Part shown: piece after piece, positions 33,701 to 41,904 of the stretch | Layout of the letters: every line of letters begins with the position of its first letter | How positions within the stretch are numbered: position 1 is the first letter of the stretch | DNA from: Lachnospiraceae bacterium | GTDB lineage: Bacteria > Bacillota > Clostridia > Lachnospirales > Lachnospiraceae | NCBI GenBank assembly: GCA_017621815.1 | Contig: JAGASK010000029.1 | Span: 124,001 to 188,000 of the forward strand | Reading direction: 5' to 3' | Length of the DNA stretch: 64,000 bases | Made by a program: the position numbers and the translations under genes | Notes under the pieces: generated by a model | What the model was told of the DNA's origin: nothing | The model's input: only the letters and a program-made list of their open reading frames with translations | Databases searched by the model: none

Positions 33701-35264
33701 CCTGGGCAAACTTCTGCTTAAAATAATGGAACAGAGGATGATGGGTCTTGCTTAAAACAGGAAGAGGTGTATCCACGCCCATAGCCGCAATCGCTTCCCC
33801 GCCGTTTTTCGCCATGGGAAGAATGCTTGTCTTAAGCTCCTCATAAGAGTATCCGAAGGCCTTCTGCATACGCTGCCTTTCTTCATAAGTAAATTCAGGC
33901 ACTCTTTCATTGGGAATCTTCAAATCCTTTAAATGCACAAGATTTCTGTCAAGCCATTCGCCGTAAGGCTGTCTGGATGCATAGCTTTCCTTCAGTTCAT
34001 CATCATCAATAACCTTTCCCTTCACCATATCCACAAGAAGCATTTTACCGGGACGCAGACGCTCCTTCACAAGAATTTTAGAAGGAGCAATATCAAGAAC
34101 CCCCACTTCCGAGGAAAGAATCAGCTGGTCATCATCGGTAATCATATATCTGGACGGACGAAGCCCGTTTCTGTCAAGCACGGCGCCCATTACATCACCG
34201 TCACAGAAAAGAATGGAAGCGGGGCCGTCCCAGGGCTCCATCATAGTTGCATAATACTGGTAAAAATCTTTTTTATGCTGGGACATGGTTTTATTATTTG
34301 CCCAGGGCTCAGGAATAGTAATCATTACCGCATGGGGCAAATCCATTCCGCTCATAACAAGAAACTCCAGCGTATTATCCAGCATTGCCGAGTCGGAACC
34401 TGCCGTATTCACCACAGGAAGCACCTTGTGAAGCACACTGTGAAGATGCTCTGATTCCATATTTTCTTCGCGGGCAAGCATTTTATCCGCATTTCCCTGA
34501 ATGGTATTGATTTCTCCGTTATGCACAATGAAACGGTTGGGATGAGCTCTTTCCCAACTGGGATTCGTATTGGTGGAAAAACGGGAATGCACCATGGCAA
34601 TGGCGGATTCATAATCTTTATCCTGTAAATCAGCAAAGAAGGTCCGAAGCTGGCCTACCAGAAACATTCCTTTATACACAATGGTTCTGCTGGACAAAGA
34701 TACCACATAAGTATTATCGGAAGACTGCTCAAACACTCTTCTTACAATGTAAAGCATCCTGTCAAAATCAAGACCCTTTGCCACTCCTGCCGGCTTTTTA
34801 ACAAATGCCTGCATAATATGAGGCATACACTCTACCGCCTTATGTCCCAGAACCTCAGGATGTGTGGGCACTTCCCGCCATCCAAGAAAAGTCAGTCCTT
34901 CCTTTTCCACAATGATTTCAAACATCTTCTTGGCCTGGTTTTTCTGTAATTCATCCTGAGGGAAGAAAAACATTCCCACACCGTATTCTCTGTCCTCTCC
35001 TATGGCAATGCCAAGAGACTTTGTCACCTTCTTGAAAAATTTATGGGGAATCTGGGTCAGAATCCCGACACCGTCACCGGTCTTTCCTTCTGCATCTTTA
35101 CCTGCACGATGCTCCAGATTTTCAACAATCTTAAGGGCATTTTCAACCGTTTCACGGCTCTTTGTCCCTTTAATGTTTACACATGCGCCAATACCGCAGT
35201 TATCATGTTCAAACTCCGGACGGTAAAGCGGTGCTTTCGGAACCGTTAATTTCGCATCAAACAT
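30714..35264 (-). CDS. gltB: Glutamate synthase large subunit
   Basis: 1516 residues from the ATG at 35264 (GGAAGGAG upstream); a longer frame to 35381 runs through a terminator hairpin and is not used. The N-terminal glutaminase domain has the EHDNCGIGACVNIKG nucleophile Cys, presumably exposed by propeptide removal. The FMN-binding synthase domain contains AKPGEGGHLPGGKVYPWIA and the 3Fe-4S ligands VCNLDTCPVGVATQ; a beta-helix domain with CEYMTGGRVVVLG closes it. Together with gltD it is the ammonium-assimilating GOGAT. The leader has a LysR-type dyad and a terminator. Confidence 0.97.
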   Translation of the reverse strand: MFDAKLTVPKAPLYRPEFEHDNCGIGACVNIKGTKSRETVENALKIVENLEHRAGKDAEGKTGDGVGILTQIPHKFFKKVTKSLGIAIGEDREYGVGMFFFPQDELQKNQAKKMFEIIVEKEGLTFLGWREVPTHPEVLGHKAVECMPHIMQAFVKKPAGVAKGLDFDRMLYIVRRVFEQSSDNTYVVSLSSRTIVYKGMFLVGQLRTFFADLQDKDYESAIAMVHSRFSTNTNPSWERAHPNRFIVHNGEINTIQGNADKMLAREENMESEHLHSVLHKVLPVVNTAGSDSAMLDNTLEFLVMSGMDLPHAVMITIPEPWANNKTMSQHKKDFYQYYATMMEPWDGPASILFCDGDVMGAVLDRNGLRPSRYMITDDDQLILSSEVGVLDIAPSKILVKERLRPGKMLLVDMVKGKVIDDDELKESYASRQPYGEWLDRNLVHLKDLKIPNERVPEFTYEERQRMQKAFGYSYEELKTSILPMAKNGGEAIAAMGVDTPLPVLSKTHHPLFHYFKQKFAQVTNPPIDAIREEVVTSTTVYIGTDGNILEEIPQNCNVLQVHNPILTNTDLMKIKSMKKDGFKVEVIPITYYKNTSLERAIDRLFVEVDRAYRDGVNIMVLSDRGVDENHVAIPSLLAVSALNRHLVVTKKKTSVALILESGEPREVHHFATLLGYGACAINPYLAQESIKELIDNHMLDKDYYAAVEDYNNAILHGIVKIASKMGISTIQSYEGSQIFEAIGIDKDVINKYFPHTVCRVGGITIKDIEKQVDALHSQAFDPLGLANDLTLDSLGHHKMRSGADEHLYNPATIHLLQESTKRGDYQMFKQYTALVNDEESVKNLRGLMDFNFPEKGVPIEEVESVDSIVTRFKTGAMSYGSISKEAHETLAIAMNRLHGRSNSGEGGEDLDRLTVGADGINRCSAIKQVASGRFGVTSRYLVSANEIQIKMAQGAKPGEGGHLPGGKVYPWIAKTRHSTPGVGLISPPPHHDIYSIEDLAELIYDLKNANKDARISVKLVSEAGVGTVAAGVAKAGAQVILVSGYDGGTGAAPRNSIHNAGLPWELGLAETHQTLIMNGLRNKVRIETDGKLMSGRDVAIAAILGAEEFGFATAPLVTMGCVMMRVCNLDTCPVGVATQNPELRKNFKGKPEYVMNFMRFIAEELREYMAKLGVRTVDELVGHTEFLKVKENLSSNLKQVDLSLILQNPYAGGKEKVIFDPKKVYDFKLENTVDEKVLLKQLNKAIDAGTKRSIEVDVKNTDRAFGTILGSEITKRLGDNLDEDTYRVLCNGAGGQSFGAFIPRGLTLELVGDSNDYFGKGLSGGKLVVYPPKGSRFKADENIIIGNVALYGATSGKAFINGVAGERFCVRNSGAIAVVEGVGDHGCEYMTGGRVVVLGRTGKNFAAGMSGGIAYVLDEDNDLYIRLNKEMVSSYEVTSKYDVIELKEMIKEHVALTNSEKGKLILDNFKDYLPKFKKIIPHDYEKMLATIVQMEEKGLSAEQAQIEAFYAIQAAR

Positions 35265-35323
35265 ACTTGTTTCTCCTTCCCTTTGTATATATCTAATACA
35301 GAAATACTGTCTGCAGTAAAAAA

Positions 35324-35361
35324 AGGTCGCAAAGAGCTTTAAACTCGCTCCTTTGCGACCT
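35324..35361 (-). terminator. Terminator hairpin in the gltB leader
   Basis: AGGTCGCAAAG-AGC pairs with GCT-CTTTGCGACCT (14 bp, one bulge), followed on the minus strand by TTTTTTT. It ends 60 bp before the gltB ATG. It may end transcription from the CPBP gene or attenuate gltB. Confidence 0.8.
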
Positions 35362-35369
35362 GTAGGTTC

Positions 35370-35439
35370 ACTATACAACAATTTTTCTCATTTGTAAATA
35401 ACGAATATTTATATAATTGTCAGATAATTTGACAATTAT
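35370..35439 (-). promoter_or_regulatory. Candidate gltB promoter and LysR-type activator dyad
   Basis: Minus-strand TTTACA (35393-35398) and TATAGT (35370-35375) are 17 bp apart. Upstream, ATAATTGTCA and TGACAATTAT (35413-35439) form a perfect 10-bp inverted repeat with a 7-bp spacer, centred about 62 bp before the predicted start, the usual place for a LysR-type activator such as GltC. Confidence 0.65.
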
Positions 35440-35507
35440 TGTTTTTCATCAGTATTAATCTGACTTATTTTTAAATTTTCAGTCTTATTTTAATTATTAA
35501 GCACAAT

Positions 35508-36440
35508 TCAAATTGTTTTTTCTTCCTTTCCAAGCTTCCTTTTAAGATAGAAAAATATCAGAATTGAGGCTGCCAGCATAATTGTTCCTGTTGCAAGTGC
35601 GATTTTCCGGCTCACAAATTCCGGATTGCTGCGGTAGGTAAGGGCATATACACTGATATTGGCAATTCCATGAAACAGCACCGGAACCGTAAAGTCCTTA
35701 AACAATTCATAGAAATAAGCAATCAGTATCCCCAAAATACTTCCATAAACCGCCTGCACCAAATTCCCATGATATGCTCCGAATAATACCGCCGAAAGCA
35801 CCAGTGCAATTCCAAAGCCAAAGCATCTCTTCATCCTGTTATAAATTAATCCCCGGAATATGGCTTCTTCTGCCAGAGGAGAAATAATTCCGTATAAAAA
35901 CAGTCCGATTGCAAACTGTACGCCGTATTGTAACTCATACACTTTATCATAACTTTGGGAACTGCCGGTAAAACCTGTCTGATAAAAGAAAATATTAAGG
36001 CCGATGGAAACACAGCATGCAAAAGCTGCAAGGAAACAATATGCTGTTATCCTATCCGCATTTACTTTAGTCTTTCCGCTTCTGCCTTCTTTCTCCGGCT
36101 GCTCTTGCTTTCTTTCCCGGGAAAGCTCTTTCCCCTTGTTTTCTTCTGCCGAAAGCTCGTTTTTAACCGCAGGAAAAACTGCCGCTGCCCCCAGTAAAGC
36201 TGCCAGTGCATTTATCAATCCCTGCAGCGTATATGCATTCTCACTGAAAAAGGAAAATACCTTTTCCCCGCTGCTTCCGATAACAGCCTCCGCAAGCGCC
36301 CACAACACAATTTCAGCGGCATCATGGGCAACAAAATAGACCAGAAGGGGAAACAGAATATAAACCGTTTTTCTGAAGGATGTCCATTTTTTCAGTTCTT
36401 CTTTCCCCCACCTGTATGTCAGCGTTTTCCAAAAGTCCAT
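35508..36440 (-). CDS. CPBP family intramembrane metalloprotease
   Basis: 310 residues with about seven membrane segments. The CAAX-protease/bacteriocin-processing (CPBP, Abi) motifs are intact: PLAEEAIFRGLIYNRM, then LFGAYHGNLVQAVYGSILG and VPVLFHGIANISVY. A charged linker (about 103-125) separates the first and later helices. The family includes prenyl-protein proteases and bacteriocin self-immunity proteins; no bacteriocin gene is visible, so the role is open. Single gene. Confidence 0.88.
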   Translation of the reverse strand: MDFWKTLTYRWGKEELKKWTSFRKTVYILFPLLVYFVAHDAAEIVLWALAEAVIGSSGEKVFSFFSENAYTLQGLINALAALLGAAAVFPAVKNELSAEENKGKELSRERKQEQPEKEGRSGKTKVNADRITAYCFLAAFACCVSIGLNIFFYQTGFTGSSQSYDKVYELQYGVQFAIGLFLYGIISPLAEEAIFRGLIYNRMKRCFGFGIALVLSAVLFGAYHGNLVQAVYGSILGILIAYFYELFKDFTVPVLFHGIANISVYALTYRSNPEFVSRKIALATGTIMLAASILIFFYLKRKLGKEEKTI

Positions 36441-36522
36441 TGCACGTTTTCCTCATTTCTGTTTTTATGAAGCTGTACTTCCGAAGCAGATGAATAAAAT
36501 TTTATGTATTCCTCTGCTTATA

Positions 36523-37191
36523 TTAAGTCTTAGATAACAGCTTATGCAGTTCTGCTACCGTATCAACCACATAATCCGCTCCCTCTGCTTCCAGTTCGCC
36601 TTCCGGTGCATATCCGAACCGTACACCTATGCCGGTAAGACCGTGAGCCTTTGCGCCCTGTATATCAAATTTTCTGTCCCCTGCCATAGCACACTTACTT
36701 TTTCTTTCGCCGGCAGGCAAATCAAGAATTTTAAGCTGACGCAGCGCTTCTTCCACTACCTCTTCCTTTGTACCCCTGGTTCCGTCCAGCTCGCTTCCCA
36801 CAATCACATCAAAATATTTCTCTATCTTGAAATGCTCCAATATCTGCTTCACAAAACAATATGGTTTGCTGGAAGCAACCGCAAGCTTCTTTCCGCTTTC
36901 ATAAAGGTCTTTCAGCATTTCAGGTATTCCTTCATAAATATAATTTTCCAGTACCCCTATGGGTCTGAACCTTTCTCTGTAAACTTCCACTGCCTTAAGA
37001 GCCTGCTCCCCGGTCAGTCCGTAAAACTCCATAAAACTGTCCTTCAGCGGCGGTCCGATAAAGACTTCCAGCTTCTCCAAATCCGGCTCCTCTATATCAA
37101 ATGCCTTCAGTGCATACTGGACAGATTTTGTAATTCCCTCTTTCGGATCTGTCAGGGTGCCGTCCAAATCAAACAAGCAATATTGAAACAT
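36523..37191 (-). CDS. HAD-superfamily phosphatase, phosphoglycolate phosphatase-like
   Basis: 222 residues: motif I LFDLDGTLTDPKEGIT, motif II AVASSKPYCF, Lys in SELDGTRGTKEEV, motif III CAMAGDRKFDIQGAKAHG. The helical cap domain and the order GFxPEG-like ending (RFGYAPEGELEAEGADYVV) are typical of Gph/YfnB-type enzymes and 5'-nucleotidase-like relatives. It sits 21 bp after a DUF3592-type gene and has its own AGGAAAG site. The substrate is not certain. Confidence 0.88.
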   Translation of the reverse strand: MFQYCLFDLDGTLTDPKEGITKSVQYALKAFDIEEPDLEKLEVFIGPPLKDSFMEFYGLTGEQALKAVEVYRERFRPIGVLENYIYEGIPEMLKDLYESGKKLAVASSKPYCFVKQILEHFKIEKYFDVIVGSELDGTRGTKEEVVEEALRQLKILDLPAGERKSKCAMAGDRKFDIQGAKAHGLTGIGVRFGYAPEGELEAEGADYVVDTVAELHKLLSKT

Positions 37192-37212
37192 TTCTTTCCT
37201 CCTGGATTCTTT

Positions 37213-37776
37213 TCACATTGTCACCAAAATTCCCGCATAAGCAATTAAAAATATTATCCCCATGAGAAAAACCACATAGTAGTTTAACGACACTTTTTTC
37301 CGGGTCACACAGCTTTGCGGGTTCTTCTCATCAATTAAAATCTGATAGGTTTCTCCCGTTATAAAAAGTTTTTCAATTTTTCTGCGGGAATATCCCTCAT
37401 AGGTCTGACGTTCATATTCCTTTCCTTCAAAAGCATAGCGGAATACCGGCGCATAGGAGTGCTGCCCTTTTCCGCCGTAATATTCATTATAATACAGATA
37501 AACTGCAGCCACAGGTGTTTTGCACCTGCATACCTGATACCATGCATAAATGAAAACTAAAACACAAATCAGGCCTACCGGCAGCATCAGGGCGGTAAAA
37601 GACAACTTGTCATCAGGGATAAACTCTCCCAGCAAACCGCAAATGCCGAATGCCAAAAAGAAAATGCCAAGAAATATCCCTTTTATACGCTCAGACGCAT
37701 ATTTTTTATCCAGCTTTACAAAACATAACATTCCGCAGATGCTCCATGCAAGTCCCATGAGCAAACCTATTCCCAT
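37213..37776 (-). CDS. DUF3592-like membrane protein
   Basis: 187 residues: two or three hydrophobic segments at the N-terminus, a soluble middle (SYAPVFRYAFEGKEYERQTY, then GETYQILIDEKNPQSCV) and a last membrane segment. The middle resembles DUF3592. It probably shares a transcript with the HAD phosphatase, though no functional link is known. Confidence 0.7.
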   Translation of the reverse strand: MGIGLLMGLAWSICGMLCFVKLDKKYASERIKGIFLGIFFLAFGICGLLGEFIPDDKLSFTALMLPVGLICVLVFIYAWYQVCRCKTPVAAVYLYYNEYYGGKGQHSYAPVFRYAFEGKEYERQTYEGYSRRKIEKLFITGETYQILIDEKNPQSCVTRKKVSLNYYVVFLMGIIFLIAYAGILVTM

Positions 37777-37829
37777 AATTTTACTCTCCCGTTCTCTACG
37801 GTCATAACAGCTTCCATATTGCCACTACC

Positions 37830-38738
37830 CTAAAATCCCAGCTTTTTAAACAAATCTCCCAGACTGGTACCCACACTTTCACCTGTAGAAAATTGTTTCT
37901 CATCAAATTCTTCGGCTTCATCAGCTTCCTGGTTTTCTTCTACAGCCTTAATACTTAATGATATCTTCCCGTCATTGGTATTCAGCACCTTTACCTTTAC
38001 CTTATCTCCCACCTTTAAAACCTCAGAAGGCTTTTTGATTCTCTTCTGGCAAATCTGGGAAATATGCACAAGCCCGCTAAGTCCATCCTTTAAATCCACA
38101 AAAGCGCCGTAAGGCTGCAGACTTTCAACCACGCCTTCTGAAATTGTCCCCGGCACAATCATGGCTACTTTATGATCATGCTCTTCTTTTGCCTGCTCCT
38201 TTAATATTTCCCTGGCGGAAAGAACCAGTTTTTCTTTTTCTCTGTCCACTGTTATGACTCTTACAGTCAATTTTCTTCCCTTATAAGGCTCCAAATCTTC
38301 TACATAGGAGACATCCAGCTGAGATGCCGGTATAAAGCCCCGGATTCCTTCTACGTAAGCAACCGCTCCTGCATTCACGATTTCACTTACCTTTACTTCA
38401 AGGTTTTTCTTTTCTTCCATATACCCTTCCAGCACATCCCATGCAAGCACTGCATTGGCTTCCTTTCTGGAAAGAAGAATATTGCCCTGTCCGTCATCTA
38501 CCCTGACAACAGTGGCCTCGATTACATCCCCGATTCTCACATCATTCAGAATAGAAAATCCCGGGTCTTCACTCATATCCTGAGCTTTGATAATACCCTG
38601 TGTATAATATTTCAAATCAAGAGTCACTTCTTCTTCGTTAACATCAATAACAGTTCCCTGTATTACATCGCCCTCATTGATTGTCCTGAAAGATGCCTCC
38701 AGTTCTTTTTCATAATCCTTCATTGATTCTTCCATCAT
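37830..38738 (-). CDS. S1 RNA-binding domain protein (ribosomal protein S1-like)
   Basis: 302 residues with three S1/OB-fold repeats: GDVIQGTVIDVNEEEVTLDL (about 19-88), KVSEIVNAGAVAYVEGIRGF (about 108-178) and PGTISEGVVESLQPYGAFVD (about 195-262), followed by an acidic tail. Firmicutes S1-like proteins with three or four repeats are often annotated as RpsA; they bind mRNA and may help translation initiation, but are not always ribosomal. A stable hairpin sits at the predicted 5' end of its mRNA. Confidence 0.88.
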   Translation of the reverse strand: MMEESMKDYEKELEASFRTINEGDVIQGTVIDVNEEEVTLDLKYYTQGIIKAQDMSEDPGFSILNDVRIGDVIEATVVRVDDGQGNILLSRKEANAVLAWDVLEGYMEEKKNLEVKVSEIVNAGAVAYVEGIRGFIPASQLDVSYVEDLEPYKGRKLTVRVITVDREKEKLVLSAREILKEQAKEEHDHKVAMIVPGTISEGVVESLQPYGAFVDLKDGLSGLVHISQICQKRIKKPSEVLKVGDKVKVKVLNTNDGKISLSIKAVEENQEADEAEEFDEKQFSTGESVGTSLGDLFKKLGF

Positions 38739-38765
38739 TTACGCCTCCATTTTTCTCTATATGAC

Positions 38766-38803
38766 AAGATGCCACCAGCTCTGGCTGATGACATCTTATT
38801 ATA
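38766..38803 (-). promoter_or_regulatory. Leader hairpin and -10 element of the S1 gene
   Basis: AAGATGTCATCAGCC pairs with GGTGGCATCTT (minus strand) directly after TATAAT (38798-38803), so the transcript would begin with this stem. There is no T-run. It could protect the mRNA or be a binding site for S1 feedback control. Confidence 0.45.
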
Positions 38804-38834
38804 ACATGTTTTTCTGTTGGTAACTACGGAAAGA

Positions 38835-39371
38835 TTAGTAATTCTCGGACTTTATCTGGAAATAGGACTGGGGATGCGCACATACAGGGCAAACTTCAGG
38901 CGCCTGCTTACCCACACAGATATGTCCGCAGTTTCTGCACTGCCAGATAGTATCTCCTTCTCTGGAAAATACCAGGCCGTTTTCGATATTTGCAATCAGC
39001 TTTCTGTATCTTTCCTCATGCTCCTTTTCCACTGCTGCCACACCGGCAAATAAATCCGCAATGTTGTCAAAGCCTTCTTCTCTTGCTTCCTTTTCAAACT
39101 TATCATACATGTCAGTCCACTCATAATTTTCGCCTTCTGCTGCATGACCTAAATTTTCAAGAGTAGAGCCGATTCCGCCGCTGAGCAGCTTATACCACAT
39201 TTTAGCATGTTCTCTTTCATTTGCAGCGGTTTCCTCAAAAATTGCAGCTATCTGCTGATAACCATCCTTTTTTGCCTTAGACGCAAAATAAGTATACTTA
39301 TTTGTAGCCATTGATTCTCCTGAAAATGCTGCCATTAAATTTGCTTCTGTTCTTGAACCTTTTAAATCCAT
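38835..39371 (-). CDS. Rubrerythrin
   Basis: 178 residues: a four-helix diiron domain ([48 protein letters not shown]) and a C-terminal rubredoxin-like domain ([12 protein letters not shown], then [13 protein letters not shown]). Rubrerythrins reduce hydrogen peroxide in anaerobes using electrons from rubredoxin-type partners. It follows the rubredoxin-flavoprotein gene by 52 bp and probably shares its Fur/PerR-type promoter. Confidence 0.95.
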   Translation of the reverse strand: MDLKGSRTEANLMAAFSGESMATNKYTYFASKAKKDGYQQIAAIFEETAANEREHAKMWYKLLSGGIGSTLENLGHAAEGENYEWTDMYDKFEKEAREEGFDNIADLFAGVAAVEKEHEERYRKLIANIENGLVFSREGDTIWQCRNCGHICVGKQAPEVCPVCAHPQSYFQIKSENY

Positions 39372-39423
39372 TTTTTCTTCCTCCTTTTTATTTCTCTGCT
39401 TATTATTTCCAAAATTTACATTC

Positions 39424-40068
39424 TTATTTTATTTCCTCAAATTTATCTGCTCCCATGCCGCAGACAGGACATTTATAATCCGCAGGCAATTCATCTCCCT
39501 CATAAATATACCCGCATACCTGACATTTAAATCTGCGGACCGCCTTTTCTTCTGATACTGCTTCGTCTTCCTCTGGAAGATAAGTGGGCGCATTCTTAGG
39601 ACTTTTGCCCTTTACTACCTTATGATAGTATGCATAAGTCATGGCTTCCTTATCACCAAAAACTTCTCCTCCCACAACTTCACCTAAAAATACAGTATGC
39701 GTTGACGTTTCCATCTTATCAATTACATTGCACACGATATATCCGCAGGAATCACTGATTACCGGCATATAATCTTCCACGGAATACTTTACGGCATCAA
39801 ACTTATTGACATCCTTACCTGACTGAAAACCAAATGTGCCGATAATGGAAGGCTCCGATTCCTCCGAAAGAATTGAAACGGCAAATTTACCTGTCTTCTC
39901 AATGCAGCCATTGGTATAGTTATCATGATTAATGCTGACTGCAATGGTTGCAGGCGATGAAGTTATCTGCATGGCGCTGTTTGCCGTGCAGCCTGTTGCT
40001 CTTCCATCGTCCCAGGTGCTTATGACATAAACACCGTAAGAAAGCTTTCTGAAAATATTAGTATCCAT
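39424..40068 (-). CDS. Flavin reductase-like protein fused to rubredoxin (high-molecular-weight rubredoxin)
   Basis: 214 residues. Residues 1-155 are an FMN-binding split-barrel flavin reductase ([20 protein letters not shown], then [20 protein letters not shown]), and the last 50 are a rubredoxin with [20 protein letters not shown] and [11 protein letters not shown]. This is the architecture of Moorella Hrb, which passes electrons from NAD(P)H to rubrerythrin or a flavodiiron protein in oxygen and peroxide defence. The rubrerythrin gene lies directly downstream. A 7-1-7 dyad covers the promoter start point. Confidence 0.93.
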   Translation of the reverse strand: MDTNIFRKLSYGVYVISTWDDGRATGCTANSAMQITSSPATIAVSINHDNYTNGCIEKTGKFAVSILSEESEPSIIGTFGFQSGKDVNKFDAVKYSVEDYMPVISDSCGYIVCNVIDKMETSTHTVFLGEVVGGEVFGDKEAMTYAYYHKVVKGKSPKNAPTYLPEEDEAVSEEKAVRRFKCQVCGYIYEGDELPADYKCPVCGMGADKFEEIK

Positions 40069-40092
40069 ACATTCTTCTCCCTGTTTTTAAAT

Positions 40093-40141
40093 CAGTAATG
40101 ATTACTGTTTTTAGTATAGTCCCTTTTCCATCTTTTGTCAA
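40093..40141 (-). promoter_or_regulatory. Promoter with Fur/PerR-type 7-1-7 box
   Basis: CAGTAATGATTACTG (40093-40107) is a perfect 7-1-7 inverted repeat, like the TTATAATNATTATAA box of PerR/Fur proteins. It lies just after TATACT (40113-40118), which is 17 bp from TTGACA (40136-40141) on the minus strand. Confidence 0.75.
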
Positions 40142-40215
40142 TCTCCCATTTGACATTCTTTTCACTGCAGGGTAACATAATTACAGTTATATCCAAATAC
40201 AAGAGGAGTTATTAC

Positions 40216-41772
40216 ATGAGCATTTTAAATGTTGAACACTTAACCCACGGCTTTGGCGACCGTGCAATTTTCAATGATGTTTCTTTCCGCCTTTTGAAAG
40301 GGGAGCACATAGGCCTTATCGGAGCCAACGGAGAAGGCAAATCCACCTTTATGAATATCATTACGGGAAAGCTCATGCCTGATGAAGGCAAAATAGAATG
40401 GGCAAAAAATGTCCGTGTGGGCTATCTGGATCAGCACACTGCTCTCGAAAAAGGAATGTCAATTCGGGATGTGCTTTCCTCAGCCTTTGATTTTCTTTAT
40501 GAAATGGAAGCAAATATGAACGCAATCTGTGACAAAATGGGCACTGCTTCCGAAGAAGAACTGGAAGTTTATATGGAAGAGCTTGGCACCATCCAGGATT
40601 TGCTCACCATGCATGATTTTTATATGATAGATTCTAAGGTAGAGGAAGTTGCAAGGGCCCTTGGACTTTTGGATTTAGGTCTTGCCAAAGATGTTACCGA
40701 TTTAAGCGGAGGTCAGAGAACCAAGGTGCTGCTGGGAAAGCTTCTTTTGGAGAAGCCTGACATCCTTTTGCTGGACGAGCCCACCAACTATCTGGATGCA
40801 GAGCATATTGAATGGCTGAAACGGTATTTAAATGACTACGAAAATGCCTTCATCCTGATTTCCCATGATATCCCTTTTCTTAACAGTGTCATCAACCTGA
40901 TTTATCATATGGACAATCAGCAGTTGACACGCTATGTAGGCGATTATGATAAATTCCAGGAAGTTTATGCCATGAAACAGGCCCAGCTTTCCGCCGCTTA
41001 TAATAAACAGCAGAAAGAAATTGCCGATTTGAAGGATTTTGTAGCCAGAAACAAAGCCCGGGTTGCTACCAGAAATATGGCAATGTCACGGCAGAAAAAG
41101 CTGGATAAAATGGATGTAATCGAACTGGCTTCAGAAAGGCCCAAGCCGGAATTTCATTTTAAGGAAGCCCGCACTCCCGGCCGTTACATCTTTCAGACAG
41201 CCGACCTTGTCATCGGCTATGAGGAACCTCTGTCCACTCCCCTTAACCTTTCCATGGAAAGGGGACAAAAAATCGTTTTAACAGGTGCTAACGGAATCGG
41301 CAAAACCACTCTCCTGAAAAGTATACTCGGACTGCTTCCTCCCATCAGCGGCAGCGTAGAACAGGGAGATTATTTAAGCATAGGATATTTTGAACAGGAA
41401 ATGGACCAGAATATTTCCACCACCTGTATTGAAGAAATCTGGAAGGAATTTCCCGGCTATAGCCAGTATGAAGTGCGCTCCGCCCTTGCCAAATGCGGTT
41501 TAACCACCAAACATATTGAAAGCCGGGTAAAGGTTTTAAGCGGCGGCGAACAGGCAAAAGTTCGGCTGTGCAAGCTGATTAACAGAGAAACAAATATTCT
41601 GCTGCTTGATGAGCCCACAAATCATTTGGATGTGGATGCGAAAGATGAACTGAAACGGGCTTTAACAGAATACAGGGGAAGCATCCTTATGGTCTGCCAT
41701 GAGCCGGAATTTTACGAAGGGCTTGCCAGCGAGATTTGGGATTGTACCAAGTGGACAACAAAAGTAATTTAA
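40216..41772 (+). CDS. ABC-F family ATP-binding protein
   Basis: 518 residues from the ATG at 40216 (AAGAGGAG upstream); the frame extends to 40135 without a site. Two ABC ATPase domains without membrane segments: Walker A GANGEGKSTFMN and GANGIGKTTLLK, signatures LSGGQRTKVLL and LSGGEQAKVRL, Walker B ILLLDEPTNYLD and ILLLDEPTNHLD, joined by a basic linker (NKARVATRNMAMSRQKKLDK). ABC-F proteins act on the ribosome as translation factors or antibiotic-resistance factors; the subfamily cannot be set here. Convergent with glgP. Confidence 0.93.
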   Translation: MSILNVEHLTHGFGDRAIFNDVSFRLLKGEHIGLIGANGEGKSTFMNIITGKLMPDEGKIEWAKNVRVGYLDQHTALEKGMSIRDVLSSAFDFLYEMEANMNAICDKMGTASEEELEVYMEELGTIQDLLTMHDFYMIDSKVEEVARALGLLDLGLAKDVTDLSGGQRTKVLLGKLLLEKPDILLLDEPTNYLDAEHIEWLKRYLNDYENAFILISHDIPFLNSVINLIYHMDNQQLTRYVGDYDKFQEVYAMKQAQLSAAYNKQQKEIADLKDFVARNKARVATRNMAMSRQKKLDKMDVIELASERPKPEFHFKEARTPGRYIFQTADLVIGYEEPLSTPLNLSMERGQKIVLTGANGIGKTTLLKSILGLLPPISGSVEQGDYLSIGYFEQEMDQNISTTCIEEIWKEFPGYSQYEVRSALAKCGLTTKHIESRVKVLSGGEQAKVRLCKLINRETNILLLDEPTNHLDVDAKDELKRALTEYRGSILMVCHEPEFYEGLASEIWDCTKWTTKVI

Positions 41773-41812
41773 CAATAGAAAGTGCGCCTACCGAACCTTC
41801 TATTGTCATGAA
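41773..41812 (-). repeat. TTCATGACAATAG-type palindromic element, copy 6
   Basis: 40 nt with well-paired ends: minus strand TTCATGACAATAGAAGG to CTTTCTATTG. It lies between the convergent ABC-F and glgP genes, next to the glgP terminator. Confidence 0.7.
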
Positions 41813-41819
41813 ATAAAGA

Positions 41820-41853
41820 GGCTGAACAACATTGAATTTGTTCAGCCCCTTTT
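41820..41853 (-). terminator. Bidirectional terminator between glgP and ABC-F
   Basis: GGCTGAACAA pairs with TTGTTCAGCC. The plus strand continues CCTTTT and the minus strand TCTTTATTTCATGA, so it can serve both convergent genes. Confidence 0.8.
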
Positions 41854-41904
41854 AACTTCTTACAAAAGATTTTCCGCTTAGCGTGAAATCTTTTTCCTGT
41901 TTTT

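Noticed and set aside
35265-35381. Longer N-terminus for GltB
   Set aside because: It would translate a terminator hairpin, and glutaminase-type proteins start shortly before the nucleophile Cys.
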